Below are positions 32,601 through 42,180 of a DNA stretch of 64,000 nucleotides, in pieces. Source of the DNA: Patiria pectinifera (taxonomy: Eukaryota; Echinodermata; Asteroidea; Valvatida; Asterinidae). The position numbers and the translations under genes are program-made. The notes below the pieces were generated by a model, which was given only the letters and a program-made list of their open reading frames with translations, searched no databases and had not been told where the DNA came from. Every line of letters begins with the position of its first letter. The stretch's first letter is position 1. Location: positions 14,467,513 through 14,531,512 of the forward strand of contig CM057147.1 in the NCBI GenBank assembly GCA_029964075.1. The letters run 5' to 3'.

Positions 32601-33637
32601 GAGATAAAGTACGGAGTATAGGGGCAAACTGTGCAGCGGTTCTGTGTGAAATGTCTCCATTTTGATGGACGTTTTTGTACTTTATTAGTGTTTTGTGCTG
32701 CAGGCAATTTTGCGGGCTTCTTGATCTATGAGGCTCCACTACGTGGAGCCTCATAGTTCTAGGAGTATACCGCGGCCACACTAGTGGGGCTAGCGATGGC
32801 AGTGCTTTTCCTTGGACCTACTATCGCCAGACCATGTCCGAATGTTAAAAAGGCGATACGTTGGGTCCAAGTTACTCGGACTGAAAATTGTCTACAGTTT
32901 CCCTGGATCCACTTCATACCTAGCCCTTCTGCCAACCAGTCATTGACCCCACCCTTGACGGCATCATAACAAGTGTGAGGGGAGTATATTGCAACTCTCT
33001 TCTCAATAGCTCGGACAATGATCCTTTCCTTCGTGTTTCTCATGGTCAACCTCTTCAAAGGGGCAAATATCGGGGGATGATACGCCAAGATGAAGTCTGA
33101 TTTCTGGTTGATGGCCTCCGTCAGAACCTCCTCTGTTAAATCGTTAGTCAAGAACATCGTCTTGACATGATGCGGGGGCGTGGGCTCCACAAGCAACCCG
33201 ACATTGTCCCAGCTTTCGGCGAGAGAGGTTGGTGCGAACTTGTCGAGGGCACACAGCACGTCTTTCAGATCCATGCCTTTAAGTTTAAGTTTTGACGATT
33301 TGCTGCTGGATCTAGAAATTATGCTGACTGAGGCTGAAATCCTCTGCTGAAATTCGCTTTGCAGGTACGGCAGTTTCACAAAACTACCACTTGTCAATTT
33401 CTGTTGCGAGCAGCTGTTCCTTGTTCTACTATGGTATAATCTAGCAACAGCACAGAAAGCGCTAGCAGACGACAAATTCAACAAGTTGAAGCTGGTGGCT
33501 GAGTTGAAGTTCAACTTTGAAATGCTGCCTTTGCTGGAGTTGGAAATGGAAAGACAAATGCAAGACACGTTCTTTTGACCTCTGAAGCATCTAAAGAACG
33601 ACCGAAGCCCTAGAGCTCTTTGCGTGTGACAACTCAT
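26362..33637 (-). CDS. NIF3L1: NIF3L1, Nif3/YbgI-family protein
   Basis: NIF3L1 belongs to the Nif3/YbgI family of di-metal-binding proteins; the human protein has been found in cytosol and mitochondria and its reaction is not settled. Five exons join in phase: 33637-32920, 30422-30263, 28909-28801, 27402-27264 and 26630-26362, giving 464 residues. The conserved domain begins at Met122 (33274) and its 343 residues compare with about 351 in human. Motifs are SWDNVGLLVEP, FLTNDLTEE, AYHPPIFAPLKR (metal histidine), YSPHTCYDA, VQLALG, VAICAGSG, YLTGEMSHHD and NHSNTERGY (C-terminal metal His and Glu). The first 121 residues are Ser/Arg-rich with few acids and could be a mitochondrial presequence. 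It is divergent from SIRT4 and convergent with ESS2. Confidence 0.93.
27264..27402 (-). CDS. NIF3L1: NIF3L1 exon 4
   Basis: Acceptor TTTTTTCCAG|CTT (phase 0); donor CAAG|GTATGA (phase 1). It encodes TPGTGTGRTCKL, VIQRVKDHLGL and HVQLALGSQKTQ, aligned with human HTGMGRLCTL, MIDRIKRHLKL and HIRLALGVGRT. Confidence 0.93.
27458..27707. mobile_element. Palindromic MITE in NIF3L1 intron 3
   Basis: About 115 bases from AGACAAAATTGCGGGGTAAC through GGAAAGAAATTTCTTCTTGG and AAAAGAACCGGTTGGTT are repeated inverted up to 27707, leaving a core of only about 30 bases. Single-stranded, it would form a nearly full-length hairpin. Confidence 0.82.
28388..28585. repeat. GGAAAACACC minisatellite with inverted continuation
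   Basis: Runs of ACCGGAAAACA and CTGGAAAACA (28388-28510) are followed by the reverse-complement phrases GATTTCCAGTTGATTTCTGG and TTTTCCTGTTG (28525-28575), so the block can fold back. It lies in NIF3L1 intron 3. Confidence 0.75.
28590..28800. repeat. Tandem duplication next to NIF3L1 exon 3 donor
   Basis: Two copies of about 108 bases contain GTCCAAGTACGCGTACTTGT, GGAGGTCCTCGTACTCGAAG and GGGCAGTTTTTGAAGCACTC. The right copy includes the exon 3 splice donor region (GTGAGTGCTTC on the minus strand); the left copy carries the same flank without an exon. Confidence 0.82.
28801..28909 (-). CDS. NIF3L1: NIF3L1 exon 3
   Basis: Acceptor CGTTTACAG|G; donor GAAAAA|GTGAGT (phase 0). It encodes LQVVHCCNEQGLLSIMKSIE and ITKLEK, aligned with human LMQVVDFLSRNKQLYQKTEI and SLEK. 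The first base completes a Gly codon from exon 2. Confidence 0.85.
28931..30130. repeat. Minisatellite, CTCGTACTTGTACTCGAAGGTCCAAGTA type
   Basis: About 1.2 kb is made of variable units of roughly 16 and 28 bases combining AAGGTCCAAGTACTCGTAC with TTGTACTCG. More than 30 copies of GGTCCAAGTA are present. It fills most of NIF3L1 intron 2. Long open frames on both strands here are repeat artefacts (recurring SKYSYSKVQVLVLEGPST-like text). Most differences between units are single substitutions. Confidence 0.92.
30263..30422 (-). CDS. NIF3L1: NIF3L1 exon 2
   Basis: Acceptor GCAAGCAG|GT; donor AATGG|GTAAAT (phase 2). The frame PCNVEPMKTSQKPSDSGLTH then RIEYVV aligns with the human segment CTSRPIHPSKAPNYPTEGNH, RVEFNV. 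Only this choice of sites links exon 1 (phase 1) to exon 3 (phase 2). The second half, Ser/Thr/Gly-rich, is about 20 residues shorter than in human. An alternative donor at GA|GTATGT inside the exon would also keep frame. Confidence 0.72.
30645..31322. mobile_element. Foldback repeat with about 280-base arms
   Basis: The left half (GGATCATTTCGTGTCAAATC, TATTTGGTATATGGGG, ACCACCCACCATTGTTTGGC, GGTTTCTTTGGAAAGGTAAC) reappears inverted in the right half, ending at ACGGAATGACCCC. The core of about 90 bases has TGACCTTTTGACCT-like phrases. It lies in NIF3L1 intron 1. Confidence 0.8.
31323..31978. other. Gene-free intron stretch
   Basis: NIF3L1 intron 1 sequence. A short inverted phrase, CCAGTAACTGG (31589) with CCCAGTTACTGGG (31684), is the only structure noticed. 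Confidence 0.45.
31979..32793. mobile_element. Near-perfect 0.8-kb palindrome, foldback family of 20127
   Basis: Ends TAGCCCCACTAGTGGGGCCG and its inverse, then TACTCCTAGAACAATGAGGC, AAAACACTAATAAAGTACAA, CCGCTGCACAGTTTGCCCCT and ATTTTCGGTTCGCTCGGAGC mirror each other around about 32400. The left end has an extra 30-base hairpin, TATGCTGCGCTGAGG. It shares arms with the foldback at 20127-22032 but has no tandem repeats or core. It ends 127 bases before the NIF3L1 exon 1 donor. Confidence 0.85.
32920..33637 (-). CDS. NIF3L1: NIF3L1 exon 1 (start codon)
   Basis: The first in-frame ATG is at 33637 (MSCHTQRALGLRSFFRCFRG). A second ATG at 33274 begins MDLKDVLCALDKFAPTSLAE, which matches human MDLKALLSSLNDFA. 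Between them lie 121 residues rich in Ser, Arg, Leu and Asn. The exon ends GGGCTAG|GTATGA in phase 1, inside GLG. Conserved residues seen are SWDNVGLL, HPPIF and SPHTCYDAVKGGVNDWLAEG. Confidence 0.92.
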
Positions 33638-34756
33638 GAGTATTATTTCAGCAATATTAATTTTTCTTCTCAAACATGCCTCAAGACTCAGTCATCATGA
33701 TCCTTGCTCTAAATGGCCAAATGGCCAGCAGCAAAAGATCAGCAGCATGCACGTACTTCTTGTCAAGTGCTTTTGGCGATTAAATACCGCAACAATTATA
33801 GGGCGCCCCCAATAGTCCAACTGTAAAGTTGCATAAGAATGATAACTGGTGTTTTGACAATCTTGATTCCCCTTTCTCACGGCAGATGTAAAGCACAGAA
33901 TCCTGTAACTTTATGTAAGTATGTAGAAAAGGCGAAAGGAAAAAAAGGGTCTCGTAAAAAGTCGTATTGTGGAAACATGTCGGGTACGGGTATGAATAGC
34001 ATGAATGACGTTTTTTTCTGACTTTGCAGATATCCCAAAGTCCAGGCAGTTTATGCACAAACCTATGGGGCATCGATATTTTCCCAAAATTAACCATGTT
34101 AATTTAATTGATCATCCAATCACATATTATGATGCAAACAATATACGAAGTATAATTTGTGTAAATAAAATTAAGTTTCTAAACTTCAAAAACGTGAACT
34201 TGAAGAAATAATCTTAAAGTTTTAACTGGTTAGTCATGTTGGCCCATACACAGTATTGAGAGTCCCAAATTTTCGGACTAATGTTGGCCATGCACAATCC
34301 CATTGGTTTGTGCACAAATTGCCTGGTTTGTTTGTCTTCCATAACCAAGATGCATTGTGAATATCGAAAATACAAAATGGTTTATTTACTTCAGTAACAT
34401 GAATCGTGTTAATCGCTTTGTCGTCTGCTACTTATTGCTGTTATATTTTTGTCAACTGCTCTACTTTAATTCCTATATTATTAAATAACTTATAATTTAT
34501 ATTATTTTTATTCCCTCTGTTCTGCAAAAGGATTTGCTACATTATACATCCTGGGCGTTGACTTTGCCAAAGGAAAGGACGTAGACATCATAAATTCCAG
34601 CCGTTTGTGATCAGCATGAGCAGCAAAACTAAAATAAAAAACTGAAAACTGAAATTTTGTTCAGCAACAAGTAAGCAACAAGCAGCAGTCCTATTTTCCA
34701 ATAAATGAACTTGTTCCATTTTTGCCAAAGTAATTTGTAAGACCCAAATTACAATA
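33638..34756. promoter_or_regulatory. Shared 5' region between NIF3L1 and SIRT4
   Basis: About 1.1 kb separates the two divergent start codons. It contains no other exon that I can support. It must hold both transcription starts and may act as a bidirectional promoter, but it is AT-rich and I see no clear TATA pair or CpG island. Confidence 0.4.
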
Positions 34757-35458
34757 ATGTCTCCTTGTTTGGTTTCAATAAGTATTTGCCTGAGGAATTC
34801 TTCCCTTTTCAAATCTTTATGCTCAAATTTATTGCCTGAGGTGCCTTGTAAGCACAGGTTGTTTTCCAGCATTAGATCAGGAACACAGGTGGAACACCTG
34901 TCAACACAACCTCAGATACTTAAGCCAGACGCCAAGAATGGTTTGGCCGAAGATTTAACATTCGTTCCCGACAGTTCTGCGGTCAGTAAAACTTCACTAG
35001 AGAAACTACAAGATTTTGTTTCTACCTCCAAGAAATTGTTTGTCCTGACTGGAGCTGGGATGTCGACTGAGTCCGGGATTCCCGACTATCGGTCCGAGGG
35101 GGTGGGGCTGTACGCCCGGAGCAACAATCGACCAATCACGTACCAGGATTTCCTCAGGAGTCCCTCACGGAGGAGACGCTACTGGGCAAGGAATTTCGTC
35201 GGGTGGCCTCGGTTCAGCTCCGTCCTGCCCAATGCGAGTCACTGGACGTTTGCGGATTGGGAACGGGCCGGCAAAGTGCACTGGCTCGTCACGCAGAACG
35301 TTGACGCGCTTCACACCAAAGCGCAGAGTCGGAGGGTGATTGAGCTGCATGGCTGCTCGGCGCGGATCGTTTGTTTGTCGTGTGCACAGAAGACGACACG
35401 AGATGAACTGCAGCAACGCATGAGGGACGTGAACCCACAGTTTAATTCAGAATCTCAG
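34757..35458 (+). CDS. SIRT4: SIRT4 exon 1 (start codon)
   Basis: The ATG lies after AACAATA... AAT; no upstream in-frame ATG was found. It encodes residues 1-234: presequence, NAD-binding loop, catalytic His and the first zinc CxxC (CLSC). Donor CAG|GTAACA, phase 0. Confidence 0.94.
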
Positions 35459-37300
35459 GTAACAAGGGAGTTCACGTACATGCATTTATGATTTTGTACC
35501 CTAGCCTAGCCCAGGTGGACTCCCTTACCTCCCTACGTTACGGAGGGAATGCAATGAAGACGTCGTCCAACCTGGGCTATACCCCTAGCCCGTAGTTGCA
35601 ATTGAGTCAGCTCAAGACACTACAAGTCAATCATTACTTCCAGAACTCTATTGAGGTTTTTACAAACCTTACAGATAGACCAATATAAGTTGCTTTGGCA
35701 GACAATTGTCAATTAGTTTATTTGACCTCCAAACTCTCCTGTCACGAAATGTTCAGCCCCCCCCCCCCCCCAAATTTGTCAATGTGTTTGTTCAGGGACC
35801 GCTAGGCAGAAGCCATAAACCCATTTAGGCAGGGATCACGCCCGATGTCACGATGCTACCAGCATACTGCAAACCTGGGAAATAGCAAATGTTTGAGATA
35901 ATTTAATACTTGCAATATTTACCCTGTCTGCGCCGGTCTGGCCAATTCTTCCCATCCCAGGCAATAGCTCCTGATGGCGATGTCATTCTCTCAGACGAAG
36001 CGGTGGCAGGATTCACTGTTCCTTCCTGCAGTAAGTGTCGGGGCATCCTCAAGCCCGATCTGGTCTTCTTTGGGGACAATGTGCCAGGAGACATCAGGAC
36101 ATCAGCCTACGATCGCTTGCAGGAGTCAGATGCTGTTCTTGTGGCAGGATCTTCCCTAGAGGTCAGTTACTTGATGTGAACCATGGCAGTAATAATAATG
36201 TGTGATGCTTACACAGCGCATTCCATCAAAGGTAGGGCTCAAAGTGCTTCACAATTATTACCCCTGTTTATCAGGCCATGAGACTATTTTCCGCTAACCA
36301 AGATCAGCGCAATCCAGTCTCTACCTTCACAGATACCATTTTCTTGGGTGGAGAGAGGCAATTGTAGTAAAGGGTCTTGCCCAAGAACACAAGCACCATG
36401 TTCCCTGTCGGGTTTTGAACCCACATACCTATACCATGGCACATGGATCGAGTGTCGTAACCAACTCAGAGAGAAAATTGCAGGAAGCTTGCTTTCAATC
36501 CTAACTTTAGACTGTCCAAGTCACTTCCCTTAATCACAGGTCAGTCACCAGTGATATCTTGTTCAAATGAGGTATTCACTATTCACTGTTTATCCCCTGT
36601 TACTTGTGACCGAACTGGTCATTTCAAGTTGTGATTTGACTTGTACATTGGATGTAACAGGGTAACTCTTCCAACATTGAGTCACTCTTTATAGAAATAC
36701 CCTCCTTTTTCACAAGACCAATTGTAGAGCAATCACAGCTACAAGTAACAGGGCACAAACTGAGACAAAGGAATGCCTTTGTTTCATTTCATTTGAATAG
36801 TTTGCGACTTGAATTGAGACTGGAGGTCTTGTGATGGTCTTGTGTTGGTCTACAACACTGTCCTTTTTAAATTTGGTTTAAAACCATGACCATTTAATTT
36901 AAAAACAATCTCCACAACTCTTTCATCTAGGCCAAATTTAAATTTCATCATAATATTGATAAAGATATTTTCTGCTGAAGGAATTTTGGTTCACTTCACA
37001 GAGGCAGAAGCAGAAATCGGAGGGAGACTTTTCCAAAAATATCAACACTAATGAAGATCAAAAAAGAGAAAATTCACCTTTGACAAAATTCCTGTTTGTT
37101 TCTCAGAAACGATGTGCCTCATCGTCTAGCATTTTGTCCCACTGCAGGTCTATTCTGGATACCGCTTTGCGCTGGCTGCGAAGGACCAGAACAAACCTCT
37201 GGCCATAGTCAACATCGGACCCACGAGAGCAGACAAGCTGGCCACCCTCAAGATTGACGCCAGGATAAGCAGTGTCTTACCAGGCATTCAAGTCGCATGA
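34757..37300 (+). CDS. SIRT4: SIRT4, mitochondrial sirtuin
   Basis: SIRT4 is a mitochondrial class II sirtuin. The human enzyme is known as an NAD-dependent ADP-ribosyltransferase and lipoamidase/deacylase acting on glutamate dehydrogenase and pyruvate dehydrogenase. Three exons (34757-35458, 35961-36161, 37148-37300), all in phase 0, give 351 residues against 314 in human. Visible features are [15 protein letters not shown] (NAD site, residues 99-113), [27 protein letters not shown] (179-189), catalytic His198 in ELHGC, zinc cysteines 206/209 and 257/260, [19 protein letters not shown] and NIGPTRAD. The first 40 or so residues lack acids except Glu28 and hold Arg, Lys and Leu, as expected for a mitochondrial presequence. 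AATAAA at 37385 is a likely poly(A) signal. Confidence 0.96.
35961..36161 (+). CDS. SIRT4: SIRT4 exon 2
   Basis: Acceptor CCCATCCCAG|GCA; donor GAG|GTCAGT. It encodes [13 protein letters not shown], the second zinc pair [18 protein letters not shown] and LVAGSSLEV (residues 235-301). Confidence 0.96.
36186..36458 (-). mobile_element. tRNA-derived SINE, family B, in SIRT4 intron 2
   Basis: It shares GGGTGGAGAGAGGCAATTGT, CTTGCCCAAGAACACAAG and CCATGTTCCCTGTCGGG with the copy at 9488-9763, in the same minus orientation. It starts only about 25 bases after the SIRT4 exon 2 donor. Confidence 0.75.
37148..37300 (+). CDS. SIRT4: SIRT4 exon 3 (stop codon)
   Basis: Acceptor CCACTGCAG|GTC. It encodes [35 protein letters not shown] and a short tail ending GIQVA before TGA. 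The human counterpart is VYSGYRFILTAWEKKLPIAI. Confidence 0.95.
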   Translation, partial: VYSGYRFALAAKDQNKPLAIVNIGPTRADKLATLKIDARISSVLPGIQVA

Positions 37301-37384
37301 TGGAGCTCCACTTCCACTAATCAATGTCTCAGGGATGATGCGTCTTAAATGTTTTACCAGTCCTTTGCTAGATTGGCGATACCA

Positions 37385-37390
37385 AATAAA
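37385..37390 (+). terminator. Poly(A) signal of SIRT4
   Basis: AATAAA lies 85 bases after the stop codon, with a second overlapping AAATAATGG context. It is the first canonical hexamer downstream of the coding region. Confidence 0.6.
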
Positions 37391-37434
37391 ATAATGGACG
37401 ATGAATATTAGTTTTCCCCTCATTAATCATTTTT

Positions 37435-37466
37435 ATCCCCCTGGCTTTCGAGCCAGACAGGGGGAT
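37435..37466. repeat. Hairpin ATCCCCCTGGC-TTTCGAG-GCCAG type
   Basis: CTGGCT-TTCG-AGCCAG forms a perfect six-pair stem with a TTCG loop. Outside it, ATCCCC pairs with GGGGAT. It opens a stretch of about 300 bases (GTGTGCGTGCGTGCGTGTGT microsatellite, then AAACTTGAAAGGGGGTCTGT) that looks like the head of a dispersed repeat. Confidence 0.55.
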
Positions 37467-37469
37467 ATT

Positions 37470-39051
37470 GCGATCGCGTATTCCTTCTGTGAGTCCATGT
37501 GTGCGTGCGTGCGTGTGTTCCATTTCACTGTAAAGTTCAGCCATCAATCTCAACCAAACTTGAAAGGGGGTCTGTGGAGAGAAGGCCAATGTCAAAAAAA
37601 ATCCTTTCCAATATGGATCTTTACGAGGTCTCTGGAGAGCGCAGTTTTAATTTCAATTTACGTGTACAAGTTAACTGTAGTAGGTGCTGAGAATGAAGTC
37701 ACAGATAATGATGTGAAACTATAAACAGTTTTCGTATCTTAGAAACATTTTGTGGTGAAACTTATCATTGAAGACGGCAGTATTTTAACTACAGGCAATT
37801 GCCAAGTCATGTAGACTGGTCCAAGTTGCCCATATCCGAGGTGGATGTTGCCAGCTATTGTTCAGATAATCCATTATAAGGCAGTTGCTTTGTATGGGCT
37901 CCGTGCACAAGTACCCTTTCAACGGTCAGAAAAGGAGAGTTGGGGGAGACCTAGACTGGTTCCCGGTCCATCCACTGCATATTTCGAACCATCCAAAGTT
38001 ATTGGGGGCGGGATTAGTCTGGGAGACCATTGCAAGTTAAATTTGAATGTACTCCCGTGCTGACGACGCCTGACGCTCACGCGCGAAGATGCTCACACGC
38101 GAAGACGCCTGTGCGCGAAGACGCTATGGCCTAGCTTTGTGCACATTCAGGACAAATAAGTCGTGCGTACTTGGTGCGGGTACCAGTACAGTACGCGCAC
38201 ACGGTGTCCCATCCAAGGGGCTGTCAAAAGTGGTAAAAATGTGCCTTCTTTTGTTGGCGCACAGAGCCCATAATAGCAGGCACAATGCTTTCGCCATTGA
38301 AGGGGGACTCAACTGAATATCCAAATTTCACGTGGGAGGGAGGGTAGGGGTGGTTGGGGCAATCAGAACATGAAAAATGAAACAATTTTTATACCGTACT
38401 TTCTGATCTCCATGATAATGTACATGTATTTATTTCACACTTGTTAAGCCCCCACACAACGTGGGTCACATTTCTAGTCTTAATTTCTTATTTTATTTTA
38501 AAGCAATTGCTAAAAACTAAGTTTCCAATACACAAGGAATAAAATTCACGAAATTACTTTTTCCATTGCACTGAAAATATTTGGACACTAAACATAGACT
38601 GGTGTCAACGTAAGCCCACCAAACAGACTCAACAGTGTGGGGTGGCATCCAGTTTTCTTTGCTGTCTTTTTTTCTACCTTTCTTAAAATCTTTTGGGAAT
38701 AAATTGTTAGCTTAAGTTTACACATGGAATAGAAAGTTTCTATTTAACTAATGATATGACAACCTTTTAATTCCAAACTACACAATATAATCAGGATATG
38801 TTTTCTGTCATGTCTTTGTCAGATTTATGAGGAAAAATGAAACATTTTGAATGTTAATTCTGTCATTTATGAACAATGTGTTACAAGTTTACAATTTTGT
38901 ATTCTCGGAGTAAAAAGTAGTAGTAAAGTCTGTCGCGAGCCAATGTGGCTCATCAGGCCGGTGTTTATCTCCGGTTTCAGTAGCATGAAACGACTGAGAA
39001 TATTTCTACTCCCCCTGAATGGGATGCTAGTCCATCGCAGGTTACTTCCCA
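37470..39051. other. Gene-free stretch between SIRT4 and PPM1
   Basis: No exon is supported. Short items only: a GTGCGTGCGTGC microsatellite at 37500, and a CGCGAAGA minisatellite (GCTCACGCGCGAAGATGCTC) at 38060-38125. Confidence 0.5.
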
Positions 39052-39202
39052 GCTAATGCTGGTACCCATTTATACACCTGGGTGGAGAGAGGCAAGTGGG
39101 GGTGAAGTGCCTTGCCCAAGGACACAATATATGACCAGCGGCTGGATTCGAACCCCGGACCCTCCGATCATGAGTCATGAACCCTAACCACTAGACCACA
39201 TT
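39052..39202 (-). mobile_element. tRNA-derived SINE fragment, family B-like
   Basis: It contains GGTACCCATTTATACACCTG, GGTGGAGAGAGGCAAG and CTTGCCCAAGGACACAA. On the minus strand it ends with box B-like GGGGTTCGAATCC and box A-like TGGTCTAGTGGTTAGGG. It is a diverged subfamily of the copies at 9488 and 36186; the GTTCGAATCC box is intact. Confidence 0.72.
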
Positions 39203-40337
39203 CTCGGAGTAAACTCCAGACCAAACATTTGAATGACTGAAGGTCCAGAAGTATACAGCACAATATATTTTACAGTAAAACTCACAAAATGTTAATTATT
39301 TTCAAAAAAAAATATCTGCGCTGTATATTTCGTTTACCTTTTTTGGATAATAATACATTTCAGAAAAGTGAGGAAATTTTTTAAGATTCCCCCAAATACT
39401 AATATTTGTTTTTCCAAAATGAATTAATAATACAAAATAAATATATATTAATTTACAATGTCGAGTTCAATTGGTTTTTCTTCGTAGCGTTGTATTGAAG
39501 CATATAGGCTTGGGATTATGAATATACAATTATTATGGGATAAAAAGACTGAACTAGGAAATTATCTCCATTGGTTCGTATAATATTTTCCTTGTCTAGA
39601 AAATTGGAACAATTTTTAATATGGTGATAGTGCGATAAAATAGCACCATTGTTTCTGAAAATATTTTTCATACAGAATTTGTGGAGACATTTAAAAAATA
39701 ATATTCCACACATTATGCACTTGAGACTGGAGCTGCAGTTTTTACATAAAATATCCCCAAATAACCATGTTTTACATTTGGATAGTCCCCAAAACTAACA
39801 TTCCCCATTTGAAATTAAAACAAAAATTAACAAGAAATAATTCTATGCATGAAGCCACCTGACACTGGTACATCTCCAGACGTGCTCACTAAACTCTCTG
39901 ACAATTTTCCACAAATACTGGAACACTGACCACATTAGCTACACTGCATGCACGTTGAACCTTGGAATTCTTAAAAATATCAACCTCTTCCATGTTTTGA
40001 GATATTCCTTCCACGTTTGATATAACTGAGCCCAACAAAACTAATCATACACAATGTACACAAAAACAACCAGGAATACATGGTTTTCATAATTGGAAAT
40101 TCATACCCATATAAACTGCAGGGGTTATTCAACTATATCCCATCCAACTATGTACCGTAAATCAGGATTTCTCCTAGTAAAATTGTTTACTTTGGCACAC
40201 GGTACATGTACATACGAGTCTGAGACTTCACAGGACAAAAGGGCTGTATGTTTTTGCTTGCTAATAACTAACGTTTTGATCAAGGCTTCTGGGAACATGA
40301 CCAAGATGTCGGTGGGTCATAATCGTAGAGCTATATG
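39203..40337. other. Gene-free stretch
   Basis: AT-rich sequence without recognisable exons, RNA genes or complete transposons. Confidence 0.5.
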
Positions 40338-40789
40338 AAATTACTAGAGCGCTGACTCGATGTACAAAATGATGCCTGCTGGGCACATCCATGTTTGTGC
40401 ACAAACCTATGATAAACTCAAAAGTTTGTGCGGCTTCAGTACGGCTATTTGCATATCTGCGTTCGTATTCTATAAAGGTGCGTTATCGGACCCGATGTGC
40501 CCAAAACCGAAACGCACAATAAGTAAATGAGCATTTCATTTTGCTCTGCGCAAACAACGCTCATCCGCTGCAGATGAACTTGCCGTGACGTTTTTTAACC
40601 TTCATGACGCGTTTAAGTTGCTTGCATATATGCGTGTGGCATTTACATTGTAGAGTACACTTTCAAAATTCACTCCATCTAATTTCATTATATTCTTCAA
40701 ACACGCACATGAATTAAAAATGTCTGCGTCCAGCACGGCTTCAAAGTGTCTCCGTGCATAAGAATGGGAAGTTAGCGCTCTAGTAATTT
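40338..40789. mobile_element. MITE with AAATTACTAGAGCGCT ends
   Basis: AAATTACTAGAGCGCTGAC at the left and its inverse (GTTAGCGCTCTAGTAATTT) at the right bound 452 bases. No open frame of interest lies inside. Confidence 0.65.
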
Positions 40790-41291
40790 AACGTAATTCT
40801 ATGGTCATATAACACACCTAATTCCCGGTTCATACTTCATGCGAATGTGTAGTTAAGGAATGCAGTCGCACTATTCAACCCAAAACCCTACAATATTTAC
40901 CGCACAACCCAACAATAAACACTTGCAGCTTTCACAACCTGTTTTGACAAGCATCATTGTTTTACAAATAACCAAAAAAAAAACTCACGAAGAAATATTC
41001 ACCACTTCCTAAATTCTTAAATTCATTTATTTATTTTATTTGTCATAATATAATTATTCATTAAAATCCACCGAGTCTCGAATATACACTAGTGTGGCTG
41101 GCCTCCTATGTACAGGGAAAATTTCTGACTTTTTAAAGTTTTAATATTAATGTACTCAGGTAAAGTATCCTTACATCGATAATTACGTTAAAAAATAAAC
41201 TGGCTTCATACAAGGTGGAGACACACATTTCAAAAAAGTTGAGATGATTTCAAGGTGTAGTGGTGACACAATGCTGCTGAGGTGATCCTTC

Positions 41292-41740
41292 GAGTGCGTT
41301 CGATTACTTCCCCCAGCTTACTCACGCCTGCTTCTCGCTTGATGACAGACATGCGCAGTGGAGCTAAATAAGCGAACGGTTTCGGGTAAAGTTTCGTGCA
41401 AGAGCTGGAAAGTTGAACTTTGATATGACACGGCTGCAGTCCGAATCAACTGTCTAGAGCTAGGTCTCGGACCATGCCCATTGAAAATACGTGGGGATGC
41501 ACCGACAATACACGTAGCAGTAGCTCTGGAAGCCCGTTTCGGACACGGCCTGAGGCGCCCGCCGGACGTCACGTTGGCAGCCATGTTTATTGCATGGCCT
41601 TATGGGATACTTACCCAAGTAGCCGGCTCGGTGACTCAGTTACTTGGACCAGGCTCGAGTAAGCACGAGAAGTCACGTGAGAGGGAAAATGAACGCTGAA
41701 CATTGCAGAGTAAGCGCGGGGGAGGTAATCGAACGCACTC
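41292..41740. mobile_element. MITE with GAGTGCGTTCGATTACTTCC ends
   Basis: The inverted ends are about 33 bases with two mismatches (GAGTGCGTTCGATTACTTCC and CCCAGCTTACTC on the left). The interior is GC-rich, with AGTTACTTGGACC and short open frames only. Confidence 0.75.
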
Positions 41741-42033
41741 CTTGCATGTCATAGGGACTAGGATTTATATCGCTCAATTGTAAATTGAAACAAGATGAGA
41801 ACAAAATAACAAAATTCCTCAAAAAGCAATGACAGAAGACGAGTGCAAAGCATACATCTAAGGCACAGGTCGCTCTTAACCACAAATGATATCAAATGAT
41901 GGATGATGGGAAAGTACGATTGTTTACAGAACTGTGAAGTGGCCACAATGTCATTTTTTTTCCAGACGGGTTGAAGCACTTTCTCCTACAAGAATCTTCA
42001 AAATGAACTCCAAACGGATGGTAAAATTTCAGC

Positions 42034-42180
42034 TTAAAGGGAACAACATTTGCTTTTGCTGTATTTTTCAGAAATGGATGGATTTGGGGGGTTAGTATTT
42101 TACAGCAAATATTGTTACACTGACTTGTTTGAAGTTTTGTGTTCGTAGATGCTGGAAAAACCAAGAAAAACAATCATGCT
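42034..42180 (+). mobile_element. Fragment of TTAA MITE family T1
   Basis: It starts TTAAAGGGAACAACATTTGC and continues GCTGTATTTTTCAGAAATGG, GGGGGGTTAGTATTTTACAG and ACTTGTTTGAAGTTTTGTGT as in 7567-7700. The 3' two thirds are missing. Confidence 0.7.
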
